This document shows positions 24,903 to 33,867 of a stretch of DNA of 64,000 nucleotides, in pieces (positions within the stretch are counted from its first letter, which is position 1; the number at the start of each line of letters is the position of its first letter). The notes under the pieces were generated by a model, which was given only the letters and a program-made list of their open reading frames with translations, searched no databases and was not told where the DNA came from. The DNA comes from Pontibacter arcticus (GTDB taxonomy: Bacteria > Bacteroidota > Bacteroidia > Cytophagales > Hymenobacteraceae), in the NCBI RefSeq assembly GCF_003284895.1, contig NZ_QMDV01000003.1, positions 250,501-314,500 of the forward strand. The letters run 5' to 3'. A program made the translations under genes and the position numbers.

Positions 24903-27011
24903 TTAGTTCATTCCTTTTTCGATCACGGCAACTGCTTCTTCTAAGTAAATATCTTTTTGCAGCGATTTTAAGAATTCTTTGTTGCGGGCCACTTTCGCTG
25001 TATCAGCTCCTAAGGCTTGCAGATCGCCTGGCAGACGAGAAACTTTCAGAACAGGTACTTCTTTCTGAGCTGCTTCGAAACGTTTTGCTTCCTGCTCGTT
25101 TTGCTTTTGCTCCGCAATAAACTTGCTTAACTGCAGCGAGCGAACCGTATTATCAGATTGCTTTTTCAGGCGTTGTCCGCTTTCTTTTATCAAATCGAAA
25201 CTCTTGTTCTGAGCAATTCTGGTCTGGCTGTTTTTCTGGATCTGCGCAATGTTCAGTTTGCTGTTAGCCCATGGCTTATACTTTGCCGGTGCTATTTCAT
25301 CAAACGGAAGCGGGTATTCCTGCTCTTTTTCGCCAAAATCCAAGAAACTGTAGGTGTCCGGAAGTATAACATCCGGTACAACGCCTCTTAACTGGGTGGT
25401 GCCACCGTTGATGCGGTAAAACTTCTGAGTTGTTAATTTAAGTGCACCAAATGGTTTATAGGCATCAAACTGAGAAGGCAGGGCTTCGTCGAGTTCAAAG
25501 AACTGCTGCACCGTACCTTTTCCGAAAGTTGGCGTTCCCATAATCACGGCACGTTTGTAATCCTGCATGGCAGCTGCCAGAATTTCGGAAGCTGAAGCGC
25601 TGTTAGAGTTTACAAGTATAACCAGCGGGCCGGCATACTGTACCTGCGGATCGCGGTCGTCTAACACCACAGCTTTGCCAGATGCCGTTTTTACCTGTAC
25701 AATCGGGCCCTGCTCAATAAACAGACCTGCCATTTCTACGGCATCGCCTAAAGAACCCCCCCCGTTGTTACGCAGGTCAAGTACCAGGCCTTTCATGCCG
25801 GCAGCTTTCAGTTTTTCAACTTCTTTTTTTACATCGGCACCGCTGAAACGCCCATTCCTGTTCTCGAAATCAGCATAAAAACCAGGCAGTTTAATATACC
25901 CGATCTTCTGTTTATCGTCGATGATGGCTGATTGCGCGTAGGTTTCTTCAAACACGATCAGGTCGCGGATAATCGGAATAACTTTAGTTGAGCCATCCAG
26001 CTTTTTAACGGTCAGGCGTACTTCTGTTCCTTTCTTGCCACGGATCAATTGTATCGCATCATCAATGCGCATGCCTTCGATCAAAACCGGTTCGCCGGGG
26101 CCTTGTGCTACTTTCTGAATTGCGTCGCCTGGTTTCAGGTCGCCTTGTAAGTAAGATGGGCTACCCGGCACGATTTCCATTACTTTGATCTGGCCATCTT
26201 TTTCCTGCAACGAGGCACCAATACCTTCCAGCTTTCCTGTAAATTCTATATCGAAATCAGATTTGGCTTTAGGCGGAAAATAACCTGTGTGCGGGTCGTA
26301 AACATTCGCAATGGAGTTGATGTAGATGGCGCGGCGGTCTTCGCGGTTAATTTTGGAGAGCCTGTTGTAAAGGTCTTCGTAGGTTTTCTTTACTTTATCG
26401 CGTGCTTCTTTCTCCAGTGCCTCAGGCGTTTTCTTAGCAGCTTTCGGATCTTTGGCTAGTGCTTTTTCCTGCTCTTCCTGCATATCCGCCAAACGCACCA
26501 ATGTCTGGTACTTCAGCTGCTTGCGCCAGGCTTCTTTCAGGGCTTCTTTATCTTTCGCGAAAGCCAGTTTTTCGCCATCCAGTTCGATGGTTTCTTCTTT
26601 CGTGAAATCAAATGGTTGGGCAAGAATCTCTTTGTAATACGCTTCAGATTCTTTTAAGCGCTGCTCCATAATAGCGGAAGCCACATCAAAAAGCTCGTAA
26701 GAACCTGCGCGCAGTTGGTCGTCTACAGCGGTTTCATACTTGCGGAGTTGCTCCACATCTGTTGCCAGTAAAAACTTTTTATTATAGTCTAAGCGCTCGA
26801 GGTATAATTTAAATACCTTTTTAGAAAACGAATCGTCTATTTTTTCGGGTTGATAATGGCCCGTGTTCAGGCCTTGCATCAGCGCCTTCAGCAGGATCTC
26901 ATTTTTACCGGCCGGATCCGTTTTTTTCGTATAAAGTATAAAAGAGCCGGTCAGCAGAATTACTGCAAGAACTGACAATATTATTTTAAATCGGGTTGTC
27001 AATGATAGCAT
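24903..27011 (-). CDS. prc: Tail-specific protease Prc (S41 family)
   Basis: A membrane-anchored periplasmic protease degrading proteins from nonpolar C-termini. An N-terminal membrane helix (about 9-27) is followed by a helical region, a PDZ domain (about 255-340, containing GKLEGIGASLQEKDGQI and PGDAIQKVAQGPGEP) and the S41 catalytic domain with the Ser/Lys pair in NSNSASASEILAAAM and GTPTFGKGTVQQF. The C-terminal domain (DUF3340-like) runs from about 560. Length 702 is usual for Bacteroidota Prc. Four AAGTATA copies. Monocistronic. Confidence 0.95.
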   Translation of the reverse strand: MLSLTTRFKIILSVLAVILLTGSFILYTKKTDPAGKNEILLKALMQGLNTGHYQPEKIDDSFSKKVFKLYLERLDYNKKFLLATDVEQLRKYETAVDDQLRAGSYELFDVASAIMEQRLKESEAYYKEILAQPFDFTKEETIELDGEKLAFAKDKEALKEAWRKQLKYQTLVRLADMQEEQEKALAKDPKAAKKTPEALEKEARDKVKKTYEDLYNRLSKINREDRRAIYINSIANVYDPHTGYFPPKAKSDFDIEFTGKLEGIGASLQEKDGQIKVMEIVPGSPSYLQGDLKPGDAIQKVAQGPGEPVLIEGMRIDDAIQLIRGKKGTEVRLTVKKLDGSTKVIPIIRDLIVFEETYAQSAIIDDKQKIGYIKLPGFYADFENRNGRFSGADVKKEVEKLKAAGMKGLVLDLRNNGGGSLGDAVEMAGLFIEQGPIVQVKTASGKAVVLDDRDPQVQYAGPLVILVNSNSASASEILAAAMQDYKRAVIMGTPTFGKGTVQQFFELDEALPSQFDAYKPFGALKLTTQKFYRINGGTTQLRGVVPDVILPDTYSFLDFGEKEQEYPLPFDEIAPAKYKPWANSKLNIAQIQKNSQTRIAQNKSFDLIKESGQRLKKQSDNTVRSLQLSKFIAEQKQNEQEAKRFEAAQKEVPVLKVSRLPGDLQALGADTAKVARNKEFLKSLQKDIYLEEAVAVIEKGMN

Positions 27012-27447
27012 CTAATTAAGTAAGTTGAACTAAAGGTAATACGCAAAAGTGGTGCCGTAGATTGTGCAGAAGCAGGCATACAATGCAATATTTTGTAATG
27101 TAATACAAAAGCTTCCAAATATCAATACGCTGAAATTGCCGCTTGCCTGCACTATGGTTTGCAACAGCAGATCTGCGTATGGGTGTTATCTTATAACTGC
27201 AAGCAGGGCTTAATCGTTTCCGCAAGTTTGTAACCGGCCTTTAAAACAGACAAGCCTATCTCACAACAGGCAAAGCAGGCAGATGTTTTTTACCTCGCTT
27301 ATCCCTGGTAACTTAACCTGGCTTAGTAATGTAGAGTGGATTAACAGTTATTCAGAAAGTATACTTTTGAACGCAGGAGTAAAAAAATGGAATAACTCTT
27401 TCCGTGTTTTAAAGTTTAACAACTAGACATACTCACACTTCTGCAAC
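27012..27447. other. Long divergent intergenic region
   Basis: A 436 bp gap between the divergent prc and SGNH hydrolase genes. It holds one palindromic AAGTATACTT (27357-27366). A 69-residue frame on the minus strand is Cys- and Arg-rich with no recognisable features and is not supported. No tRNA or riboswitch is seen. Confidence 0.5.
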
Positions 27448-28005
27448 ATGAGCAAAACCATCCTTTTTTTTGGCGATAGTTTAACGGCAGGCTACGGATT
27501 GCCAACCTCGCAGGCATATCCTGCTTTAATAGAAGAGCGCTTAAAAGAAAAGCAATATTCGTATAAAGTTATAAATGCAGGCCTGAGCGGCGATACAACT
27601 GCCGGAGGCGTTTACCGCATCGAGCGCTGGCTGCACGAGCCAATCGATATTTTTGTGCTGGCATTGGGGGCAAACGACGGCCTGCGCGGCATACCTACCC
27701 GCGAGACAAGTATAAACCTGCAAACGATCCTGGATAAAGTAAAGCGGCAACACCCGGAGGTAAAAATCATACTTTCGGGCCTCGAAATACCGGATATTGT
27801 GCCCGGCCGTTATGCAGCCGAATTCCGGAAACTTTTCAGGGAACTGGCACTCAAGAATAATATTTCGTTTATTCCTTTTTTGCTTGAAGGCGTGGCCGGC
27901 ATGCGCCATTTAAATCTTCAGGATGGCATACACCCTAATGCCGCCGGCCAGAAATTACTGGCAGAGCATACCTGGAAAGTGCTGGAGGGGTTATTAAGCA
28001 AATAG
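27448..28005 (+). CDS. SGNH-fold arylesterase (TesA-like)
   Basis: A GDSL/SGNH hydrolase. Block I is FFGDSLTAGYG (nucleophile Ser11), block II the glycine in NAGLSGDTT, block III the asparagine in LGANDG, and block V DGIHPN (Asp159, His162). Length 185 matches TesA/arylesterase. It lacks any signal peptide, unlike E. coli TesA, so it is cytosolic here. Ester substrate unknown. The stop codon lies inside a perfect 21 bp inverted repeat carrying AAGTATA. Confidence 0.92.
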   Translation: MSKTILFFGDSLTAGYGLPTSQAYPALIEERLKEKQYSYKVINAGLSGDTTAGGVYRIERWLHEPIDIFVLALGANDGLRGIPTRETSINLQTILDKVKRQHPEVKIILSGLEIPDIVPGRYAAEFRKLFRELALKNNISFIPFLLEGVAGMRHLNLQDGIHPNAAGQKLLAEHTWKVLEGLLSK

Positions 28006-28050
28006 CTTTAAAGTATAAAAAAGCAATAGTTTATACTTTAAAGCTATTTG
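27999..28050. terminator. Inverted-repeat terminator overlapping a stop codon
   Basis: A perfect 21 bp inverted repeat (27999-28019 with 28030-28050, 10-base loop) includes the last codon and TAG stop of the esterase gene and reaches close to the stop of the convergent DUF4142 gene. Both arms carry AAGTATA. Confidence 0.75.
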
Positions 28051-28060
28051 GTAAAGCAGG

Positions 28061-28645
28061 TTAATCCATTTTTAGTTGCGTACGGAGTGCCGCTGTTTTA
28101 TCGCGTTGTGCCTGCAGTTCTTTCATGGTACTGCGGGCCCACAAATTAAAGGGATGGGTATTGGCTTCCGTTACATCCTTCAGATTCGAATCATACTTGT
28201 CTAACGCATTATCCTGCATGTTAGCCACTGTTTTCCAGTAGGTGCGGTCAAACTCGGCAGGTTTGGTATTGCGCAGCTCGTCCAGGTCTTTTCTTTCCGC
28301 TTCTTCGGGTTGTTGCGGCAGGGTAATGTTATGTTCCCGGGCCAGTTGTGCCAGTTCTTTTTGCTTGGCTTCGTACCAGGTCATAAGTTGCTGGCCCTGT
28401 TGTTTTACATCATCGGTCATACCTTTTTCGGTAGCCAGTTTGCCCAACTCAACCTGAAGCATGTTATTGCGTGCTGCAAAAGCCATCAACTCCCGGCTGT
28501 TGTCGGTTAGGGTAGTATCTGATGCCGTTGTTTCGGAGGTTTCAGTTGAGGTGGTGGTTTCCTGTTCGTTTGTAGTGCCCGAATCGCAGGCTGAAAACCA
28601 GATGAAGCTGGTAAAAACCAGGCTTGCTGTTAAGACTCTTTTCAT
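28061..28645 (-). CDS. DUF4142 lipoprotein
   Basis: A 194-residue secreted lipoprotein: lipobox WFSAC (Cys about 20), a Thr/Glu/Ser-rich linker (about 24-52), then the DUF4142 ferritin-like helical domain (FAARNNMLQVELGKLATEKG, QQLMTWYEAKQKELAQLA and WARSTMKELQAQR). DUF4142 proteins are widespread envelope proteins in Bacteroidota and Proteobacteria, of unknown activity and often stress-linked. Convergent with the esterase. Confidence 0.88.
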   Translation of the reverse strand: MKRVLTASLVFTSFIWFSACDSGTTNEQETTTSTETSETTASDTTLTDNSRELMAFAARNNMLQVELGKLATEKGMTDDVKQQGQQLMTWYEAKQKELAQLAREHNITLPQQPEEAERKDLDELRNTKPAEFDRTYWKTVANMQDNALDKYDSNLKDVTEANTHPFNLWARSTMKELQAQRDKTAALRTQLKMD

Positions 28646-28691
28646 AGTGACGTGTTAGTTGGTACAAAAACTTATACCTAACCATACGAAA

Positions 28692-29123
28692 CTAGCGCAA
28701 ATTGTTTGCTGAGAAGGAGATAGATTGCTTATCCAGAATAGAAAGCAAGGTAGGCATCGAGAGCGGTTTGCGTATAAACCCAACCACTACATCATACTTT
28801 TTAGCACGCTCTGTATGTTCCTGTTCTTCTGAAGAAGTGAACATGGAGATAAGCGTTTTATGCTGCTGCGGGTACCCTAGTTCGTAGTATTGGTCCAGAA
28901 AATCAAATCCATCCAGGGTGGGCATACTGATATCGAGCAAGATCAGATCAGGAAAAGCAGCGTCTTTTGATTGTGTTATTTCTTTCAAAAAATCTAAGGC
29001 CTCAGGTACGCTGGTGCATACAGAAACCAGTGCACTGGCATTTGCATCTTCCAGAATAATCTGAGAAAATAAATTGTTGATTTGATCGTCATCAATAATA
29101 AGGATATGATTTACGCTGTGCAT
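28692..29123 (-). CDS. Stand-alone response regulator receiver
   Basis: A CheY-like single-domain receiver of 143 residues. The acidic triad is at DDD (11-13), the phosphoacceptor Asp64 is in LILLDISMPTLDG, and the conserved Thr/Ser and Lys are in SMFTSSEEQE and FIRKPLS. No output domain, so it probably acts by protein-protein contact or phosphorelay. No histidine kinase gene is in the window. Confidence 0.92.
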   Translation of the reverse strand: MHSVNHILIIDDDQINNLFSQIILEDANASALVSVCTSVPEALDFLKEITQSKDAAFPDLILLDISMPTLDGFDFLDQYYELGYPQQHKTLISMFTSSEEQEHTERAKKYDVVVGFIRKPLSMPTLLSILDKQSISFSANNLR

Positions 29124-29469
29124 GTTCTGTTTCTATAACATAAGCTGCTTGGGGGTGCAAATTTAAATAGCTCAAATTTAAAAAAAGCAATATGCCTGAA
29201 AAATTGCACTAAAAATCTCAATAATTTTTAAAAACGTAATTCAATTATTAAAATTTATAAGTTTTTTACTTTTCAGACTATCTTAAATGCTAAAGTTATA
29301 TTCTCAAGTTTAACTATTTTTTTCACAACTTCAAGTTATTGTGCCTAAGTATGCAAATATTTATATATTATTTTATAATGAAGGTGGTTTTTGCACAGAT
29401 TTTCAGGTAGTAAAAATGCCCGGCCATCTAAAGATGACCGGGCATTTAAAATTAAATAAGAGCGGAAGC
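29124..29469. other. AT-rich upstream region of the receiver gene
   Basis: This 346 bp is strongly AT-rich, with runs of aaatttaaa and poly-T. It presumably carries the receiver promoter; no TTTG / TAnnTTTG pair is clear. The terminator of the glycine-zipper stress gene lies in its right part. Confidence 0.5.
29414..29447 (-). terminator. Terminator of the glycine-zipper stress gene
   Basis: AAATGCCCGGCCATCT (29414-29429) pairs with AGATGACCGGGCATTT (29432-29447) with one mismatch and a very short loop, 23 bp past the stop. Confidence 0.82.
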
Positions 29470-30000
29470 TTAATAATAGATATGCTCGCCTCTGTTGCTC
29501 TGGAAATGCTGCTCGAAATAACGGGCATCTTCGGCACTGTGCGGTCTGAAACCAACTACGATGTTACCTTCTTTAATACCAGATTCGTAAATCTTAGCTC
29601 TTTCTTCCGGAATACCAGCACCTACCAGTGCACCGATCAGGCCACCTGTAAGTCCGCCGGCACCAGCTCCTGCTAAACCTGCCGCTAACGGACCTGCTAC
29701 TATAAGGCCAAGTCCAGGGATGGCGATAGAAGTACCAATGGCAGCCACTGCACCGATAATGGCACCAAGTGTACCACCAATAGCAGAACCAGCTCCGGCG
29801 CCTTCCAATGATTTATTGCCTAATTCAGTATCTTCGGTATCATCACCAAAGTGACGCTTACGTCCTTCATCAGACATTACTACGTTAATATCATCTTTGT
29901 CATAACCACGTGCACGAAGTTCAGTGTAAGCAAGCTCAGCACTTTCTCTGTCCTTGAACATGGCGGTCATCATTCCTGCGTTATCTGTGTTGTTTGTCAT
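29470..30000 (-). CDS. General stress protein with glycine-zipper (YflT-like)
   Basis: A 176-residue protein. The N-terminus (MMTAMFKDRESAELAYTELRARGY, about 9-34) matches the YflT/GSP17M heat-stress domain, with a conserved DDINVVMSDE strand. The middle (about 70-135) is Gly/Ala-rich with glycine-zipper-like repeats (GGTLGAIIGAVAAIG, AGLAGAGAGGLTGGLIGALVG) suggesting membrane association. The acidic C-terminus ends in a HSAEDARYFEQHF segment similar to the N-terminal domain. No signal peptide. Possibly responds to envelope stress. Confidence 0.78.
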   Translation of the reverse strand: MTNNTDNAGMMTAMFKDRESAELAYTELRARGYDKDDINVVMSDEGRKRHFGDDTEDTELGNKSLEGAGAGSAIGGTLGAIIGAVAAIGTSIAIPGLGLIVAGPLAAGLAGAGAGGLTGGLIGALVGAGIPEERAKIYESGIKEGNIVVGFRPHSAEDARYFEQHFQSNRGEHIYY

Positions 30001-30320
30001 AGTTTTAAGCGTTATAGATATTGGTTGTTAGTTTAATTACACACCGCTTTACATGCTGGCATGTTGGATTATACTAACGCGAATAAACCTACATGGTTAC
30101 GGCAGCTGCAGACAAGCTGGTATAACTATCCTGCAACAACCAAGGCTTATAACCTGCCGGATCAAACCTGAATTTTGCCAGACAGGCAAGTTCTAAAAGC
30201 TGAAAAGTATAAGCTTTAAGAGGAACTGCGAAAACAAGAAGGGCAGCGAGCAGCTGGGAAAGTATAAATTTTACTTGTGGAGTAAAACAAAGCAGCCTCT
30301 GGGTCAGGGAGGCTGTTTCG
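30001..30320. other. Gap with the anti-sigma/protease terminator
   Basis: 320 bp upstream of the stress gene and downstream of the sigma/anti-sigma operon. It holds two AAGTATA copies (30206 and 30259) and a hairpin near its right end. No reading frame of substance. Confidence 0.5.
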
Positions 30321-30322
30321 TT
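30286..30322 (-). terminator. Terminator of the anti-sigma/protease gene
   Basis: Hairpin with arms around AGCAGCCTC and GGAGGCTGT, reading leftward into A/T-rich sequence. It starts at the stop codon of the protease gene. Confidence 0.7.
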
Positions 30323-31415
30323 AATTATATACTTTAACTATAAAAATGAAATCCTGTAATTTCTTGAGTTGCTGAGGCCTGGATGCGCCGGCCAGCAGAT
30401 TCTTTTTAGGTAAGGCCAGTGGTGTTGGCGTAGCAGAAGGCGGTATCTCGTTTATCATCTGGAGCAGGTAAGCAGATTTGATGGCGAATGCTGCTCCTTC
30501 CTGGCCGGCCTGCTTGCCGCTGATAACCCCGATCAAATTACCGCGCTCATCCAGTAAAGGACCACCGCTGTTACCCGGGTTTAACGGAATCGAGATCTGG
30601 TAAGCAGTCGTATCGCCTTCGAAACCGGAAGAGGAGCTAAGCGAGCCTTCGCCAAACACAACATCTTCGCGTGGGAAACCCAGTGTATAAACTGATTCTC
30701 CCAGATCTGCTTCCGACTTTTTAAAAGTATAAGGTAACTTGCCAAAGCCCGAAAAAGAAACATCTTCTACTTTCAGTATAGACAAATCACTTGTTTCGTC
30801 GCGGTATACTTCGCGTGCTTTATACTTGGCACCTGCTTTATTTTCGATCAGGATAGAGTCGGCGTTTTCTACCACATGCGAGCTGGTAACCAGGTAACCC
30901 TCTGCACTAATGGCAAAACCTGTTCCGCTGAATGCAGCAGGGCGCGGTGCTGGTTTTGTAGCGTCTGTGATATCGTTCAGTAAAGCAGTCTGCGCTTTTT
31001 TAAGTAGCTCAACTTCTCTTCTTAACTCAATATAACGGGCAGTTTGCTGCTGTACAGGTTTCTTTAATTGCTGTACCGTCCAGAGTGTACCGAAAACCGA
31101 TAGCATGGAAACACTGGCAGCTACAGCCATGGTGCGGGTATGGCGCTTCAGGTAGGTTTTCCACATCGGAATAACACTGGCAGATTCGCGCACAGTTGCC
31201 ACATCCATACTTGTGTGGATCGTATCCAGCTGTGCTTTAAGTGCGCTTCGTTTGCCATATTGCTGCATGGCCTGCAGCAGTTGCTTGTGCTCCTGCACCT
31301 GGCCGGCAAGCCGGAGGTCGGTACGCAGCAACGCCTCAAAAGAAGCACGTTCCTCTGAAGGCATATTGTTATTTAGGTAGCGTTCTATTTGCTCGTAAGC
31401 GCGATATTCTAACAT
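30321..31415 (-). CDS. Membrane anti-sigma-like protein fused to a periplasmic trypsin-like protease
   Basis: A 364-residue three-part protein. Residues 1-90 resemble the cytoplasmic N-domain of anti-sigma factors (YEQIERYLNNNMPSEERASF, DLRLAGQVQEHKQLLQAM). One membrane helix spans about 95-117. After a short coiled coil (about 125-148) comes a chymotrypsin-fold S1C protease with complete triad: His180 (VTSSHVV), Asp210 (ETSDLSIL), Ser283 (NPGNSGGPL). No PDZ domain follows. The upstream ECF sigma gene is 51 bp away on the same strand, so this looks like a sigma/anti-sigma pair in which the sensor half is a protease. Role and substrate are inferred. Confidence 0.85.
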   Translation of the reverse strand: MLEYRAYEQIERYLNNNMPSEERASFEALLRTDLRLAGQVQEHKQLLQAMQQYGKRSALKAQLDTIHTSMDVATVRESASVIPMWKTYLKRHTRTMAVAASVSMLSVFGTLWTVQQLKKPVQQQTARYIELRREVELLKKAQTALLNDITDATKPAPRPAAFSGTGFAISAEGYLVTSSHVVENADSILIENKAGAKYKAREVYRDETSDLSILKVEDVSFSGFGKLPYTFKKSEADLGESVYTLGFPREDVVFGEGSLSSSSGFEGDTTAYQISIPLNPGNSGGPLLDERGNLIGVISGKQAGQEGAAFAIKSAYLLQMINEIPPSATPTPLALPKKNLLAGASRPQQLKKLQDFIFIVKVYN

Positions 31416-31466
31416 TTCTGGTTTCTCCCGACTTTACTTTAAGTCTAAGATTATAAATAGCAGTAC

Positions 31467-32039
31467 CTAGGCAATGGGCTTATAGGCAGTAAAAAAAATC
31501 TTTTTCAGGCGTTGCAGGCATTTATACTTCTGGTTTTTGGCTGTATCGGTATTGGTGTAGCCAAACTTTTCGGTAATGTCCTGCATGTTCTGTAAGCGGA
31601 TGTAGAAGTCTTCGAGCAAGGTGCGGCAGGGTTCTCCTATTTCTTCCATCGCCGAGGCCATGGCATCAAACTGGTTTTCCTGTTCGTCGTGCGCTTCTGT
31701 ATCTTCCAGTACCGGCAAAAAATCTTCTGAATCTTCTATCCGGCTGGCGTATCGTCCTTTTTCAGCAAGCTTTTTCAGCCACAGCCTTCTGCACACCGAG
31801 TATAAATATGTCTTTATCTGGCAGCTAAGTTCGAGGCTGTTGTCTTTTATCTTTTCATAAAAAACGATGATGCCTTCCTGGTACACATCTTTGGCTTCAT
31901 CGTGGCTTCCGCTGTTGTTTAAAATAAAGAACGAGATCATCGGAAAATGGAGCTTGTACAGAAAAGAAAGCGCATGCTCCTCACCATTCCGGATTCCGGC
32001 TATGATCTCCTCATCTGTCTCGTACAAACTCTTCTTCAT
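31467..32039 (-). CDS. RNA polymerase ECF-type sigma factor
   Basis: A 190-residue sigma-70-family factor. Region 2 spans about 8-85 (FLYKLHFPMISFFI, DVYQEGIIVFYEKI, IKTYLYSVCRRLWL); region 4 spans about 125-180 with the helix-turn-helix segment MQDITEKFGYTNTDTAKNQ and a basic end. There is an acidic linker rich in Glu/Asp (about 103-125). It opens an operon with the anti-sigma/protease fusion and diverges from a tiny lipoprotein gene, which is a plausible target. Its own recognition site cannot be read here. Confidence 0.9.
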   Translation of the reverse strand: MKKSLYETDEEIIAGIRNGEEHALSFLYKLHFPMISFFILNNSGSHDEAKDVYQEGIIVFYEKIKDNSLELSCQIKTYLYSVCRRLWLKKLAEKGRYASRIEDSEDFLPVLEDTEAHDEQENQFDAMASAMEEIGEPCRTLLEDFYIRLQNMQDITEKFGYTNTDTAKNQKYKCLQRLKKIFFTAYKPIA

Positions 32040-32179
32040 TCCACTCTGCTTTTTAATACGATTTACTGCATTTTGTAACCCAACGAAAAAATATTTTTTA
32101 AATTTTTAAAAAGGCGGGTTACCTTTTTCCGGTTCGGGTATAAACCACCAAAATCAGAAACTTAATCACAAACACAAAA

Positions 32180-32380
32180 ATGAAAAATCTTTCTAAATTC
32201 GCTCTAGTTGCTTTCGCTCTTGTTACTTTCTCTGCTTGCAACTCTGAGCCAGCTGCTACTGAAACTGAAGCTACTACAACTGAAACTGAAACTACTGTAG
32301 AAGAAACTCCAATGGACGAAACTATGGTTGATTCTGCAACTACAACTACTACTACAGATTCTACTGTAACTGTACAGTAA
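32180..32380 (+). CDS. Small Thr/Glu-rich lipoprotein
   Basis: A 66-residue product with a lipoprotein signal (lipobox TFSAC, Cys about 20) and then a mature part made nearly wholly of Thr, Glu, Ala and Asp in short repeats (TETETTVEETPMDETM), so it is disordered and acidic. It is divergent from the ECF sigma gene across 140 bp and ends in a strong terminator. Family not known; similar tiny lipoproteins are common in Bacteroidota. Confidence 0.75.
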   Translation: MKNLSKFALVAFALVTFSACNSEPAATETEATTTETETTVEETPMDETMVDSATTTTTTDSTVTVQ

Positions 32381-32429
32381 TTGTCGCTTCAGAACTACAG
32401 GATTTAACTTATAGTTCTAAAAACACATG

Positions 32430-32460
32430 AGAGGGCCCCGGTATAACACCGGGGCCCTCT
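32430..32460 (+). terminator. Terminator of the small lipoprotein
   Basis: Perfect 13 bp GC-rich stem AGAGGGCCCCGGT (32430-32442) with its complement (32448-32460), 49 bp after the stop and followed by tactttttgc. Confidence 0.88.
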
Positions 32461-32480
32461 TACTTTTTGCATAAACCATG

Positions 32481-32531
32481 TTTATACTTTGCAGTTGCCA
32501 GGTTTAAAATATGGCAACTGCAAAGTATAAA
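32481..32531 (-). terminator. Perfect inverted repeat at the end of proline dehydrogenase
   Basis: TTTATACTTTGCAGTTGCCA (32481-32500) is perfectly complementary to 32512-32531, loop 11 bases. It ends the leftward proline dehydrogenase gene, starting 1 base past its stop, and carries AAGTATA in both arms. Confidence 0.85.
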
Positions 32532-33719
32532 TTATTTTCTGGCTGCTTTGCGTCTTTCCACTTCTCTTTGGATCAGGGTAAGCTCGCGGCTGCTTTGTCC
32601 GGCGATGGCCGTGTTTTCGTTGGCACGGCGCAGCAGGTAGGGCATTACGGCTTCTACCGGGCCGTATGGCACATACTTGGCGGCATTATAGCCCGCATTT
32701 GCCAGGTTATATGATAAGTTATCGCTCATGCCAAAGAGCTGTGCAAAGTATACACGCTCATCGCCGGGCGCAATATTGTGTTGCTTCATCAGCTCCATCA
32801 GGTGGTAGCAGCTGTTTTCGTTGTGCGTACCGGCGCAAATGGCAATACGGTCTATATGTTCCACGCAATAGCGAACGGCATTATCAAACAATTCATCCGA
32901 AGCTTTTTTAGATAAGTTGATCGGATCCTGGTAGCCTTGCTCGGAAGCACGCTTGCGCTCTTTTTCCATGTAAGCACCACGCACCAGTTTGCCACCCAGG
33001 TAGTAACCACCCTTTACAGCATTATCATAATCGCGTTTAATGGCATCCAGCCGGTCGTGGCGGTACAGTTGGTAGGTATTGTAAACAATGGCTTTCTCCT
33101 TATTATAGAGTTCCATCATTTCGTAGGTCAGGTTATCGATCGTTTCCTGGATCCAGCTTTCTTCAGCATCCACAAAAACGCGCACATTGGCTTCGTAGCA
33201 ACGTTTGCAGATCGCGTTCACACGGTCGCGGCCACGCTCAAAAGCTGCCCGCTCGTCGGCGCTCAGTTCTTTGCGGTCCTGTACTTTCTCTAGGAGCTTA
33301 ATATCAACCAGTCCGGTTACTTTAAATACCGAAAACGGAATATTTTTATTGCCACGGGCTTTTTCTACAGTGCGCAGCAATTCGTCGCGGGTAGCGTTAT
33401 AACTTGCTTCGCTGCCTTCGCCTTCCACCGAATAATCAAGGATGGTTCCGATGTTATACTTGCCTAACTCCTGTATGGCGCGCTCGGATTCTGTGATGGT
33501 TTCGCCACCGCAAAAGTGGCTGAAGATGGTTGGCTTTACAATAAACTTTACCGGCAAATGCAGGTTTATAGCTGTATTAAGCAAGCCTCCGCCAATTTTT
33601 ACGAAAGTGTTGCTGTTCATGGACTTAAACAGCCAATACATCTTGTATAATTCAGCGTTTGATTTAGATGAAAAAGCGACGGCAGTGTCGTCGAAAGAAA
33701 CGTTTGTTCTGGGCTCCAT
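32532..33719 (-). CDS. Proline dehydrogenase (monofunctional)
   Basis: FAD enzyme oxidising proline to pyrroline-5-carboxylate. I use the ATG at 33719 (MEPRTNVSF, 395 residues); the frame could extend to a TTG at 33743, but that lies upstream of the transcription start predicted from the promoter at 33741-33770. The conserved TIM-barrel motifs are VFVDAEESW, GGKLVRGAYMEKER and AICAGTHNENS, and the C-terminus has YVPYGPVEAVMPYLLRRANENTA, the flavin-binding and substrate-arginine region. There is no fused dehydrogenase domain, so the second step needs a separate enzyme. Confidence 0.94.
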   Translation of the reverse strand: MEPRTNVSFDDTAVAFSSKSNAELYKMYWLFKSMNSNTFVKIGGGLLNTAINLHLPVKFIVKPTIFSHFCGGETITESERAIQELGKYNIGTILDYSVEGEGSEASYNATRDELLRTVEKARGNKNIPFSVFKVTGLVDIKLLEKVQDRKELSADERAAFERGRDRVNAICKRCYEANVRVFVDAEESWIQETIDNLTYEMMELYNKEKAIVYNTYQLYRHDRLDAIKRDYDNAVKGGYYLGGKLVRGAYMEKERKRASEQGYQDPINLSKKASDELFDNAVRYCVEHIDRIAICAGTHNENSCYHLMELMKQHNIAPGDERVYFAQLFGMSDNLSYNLANAGYNAAKYVPYGPVEAVMPYLLRRANENTAIAGQSSRELTLIQREVERRKAARK

Positions 33720-33740
33720 GTACGTGTAACTTTGAGCTGG

Positions 33741-33770
33741 CAAAGATAATGTATCAGGCTAAGTTAACAA
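33741..33770 (-). promoter_or_regulatory. Promoter of proline dehydrogenase
   Basis: Reading the minus strand, TATCTTTG (33748-33741) is preceded, 19 bp upstream, by TTG (33770-33768). This matches the TTTG / TAnnTTTG pattern and places the transcript start downstream of the alternative TTG start codon. Confidence 0.6.
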
Positions 33771-33867
33771 CCACCAAAGCAGTATTGTTATTTGTCCATA
33801 CCTTAACATAAATTAATAAAGCCTGCTATTTGCAGCTTAAAGTATAGTTGGCAAAAGATTATTTCAG

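Noticed and set aside
27016..27225. 69-residue minus-strand frame in the prc upstream gap
   Set aside because: Basic, cysteine-containing and without family resemblance; probably the promoter region.
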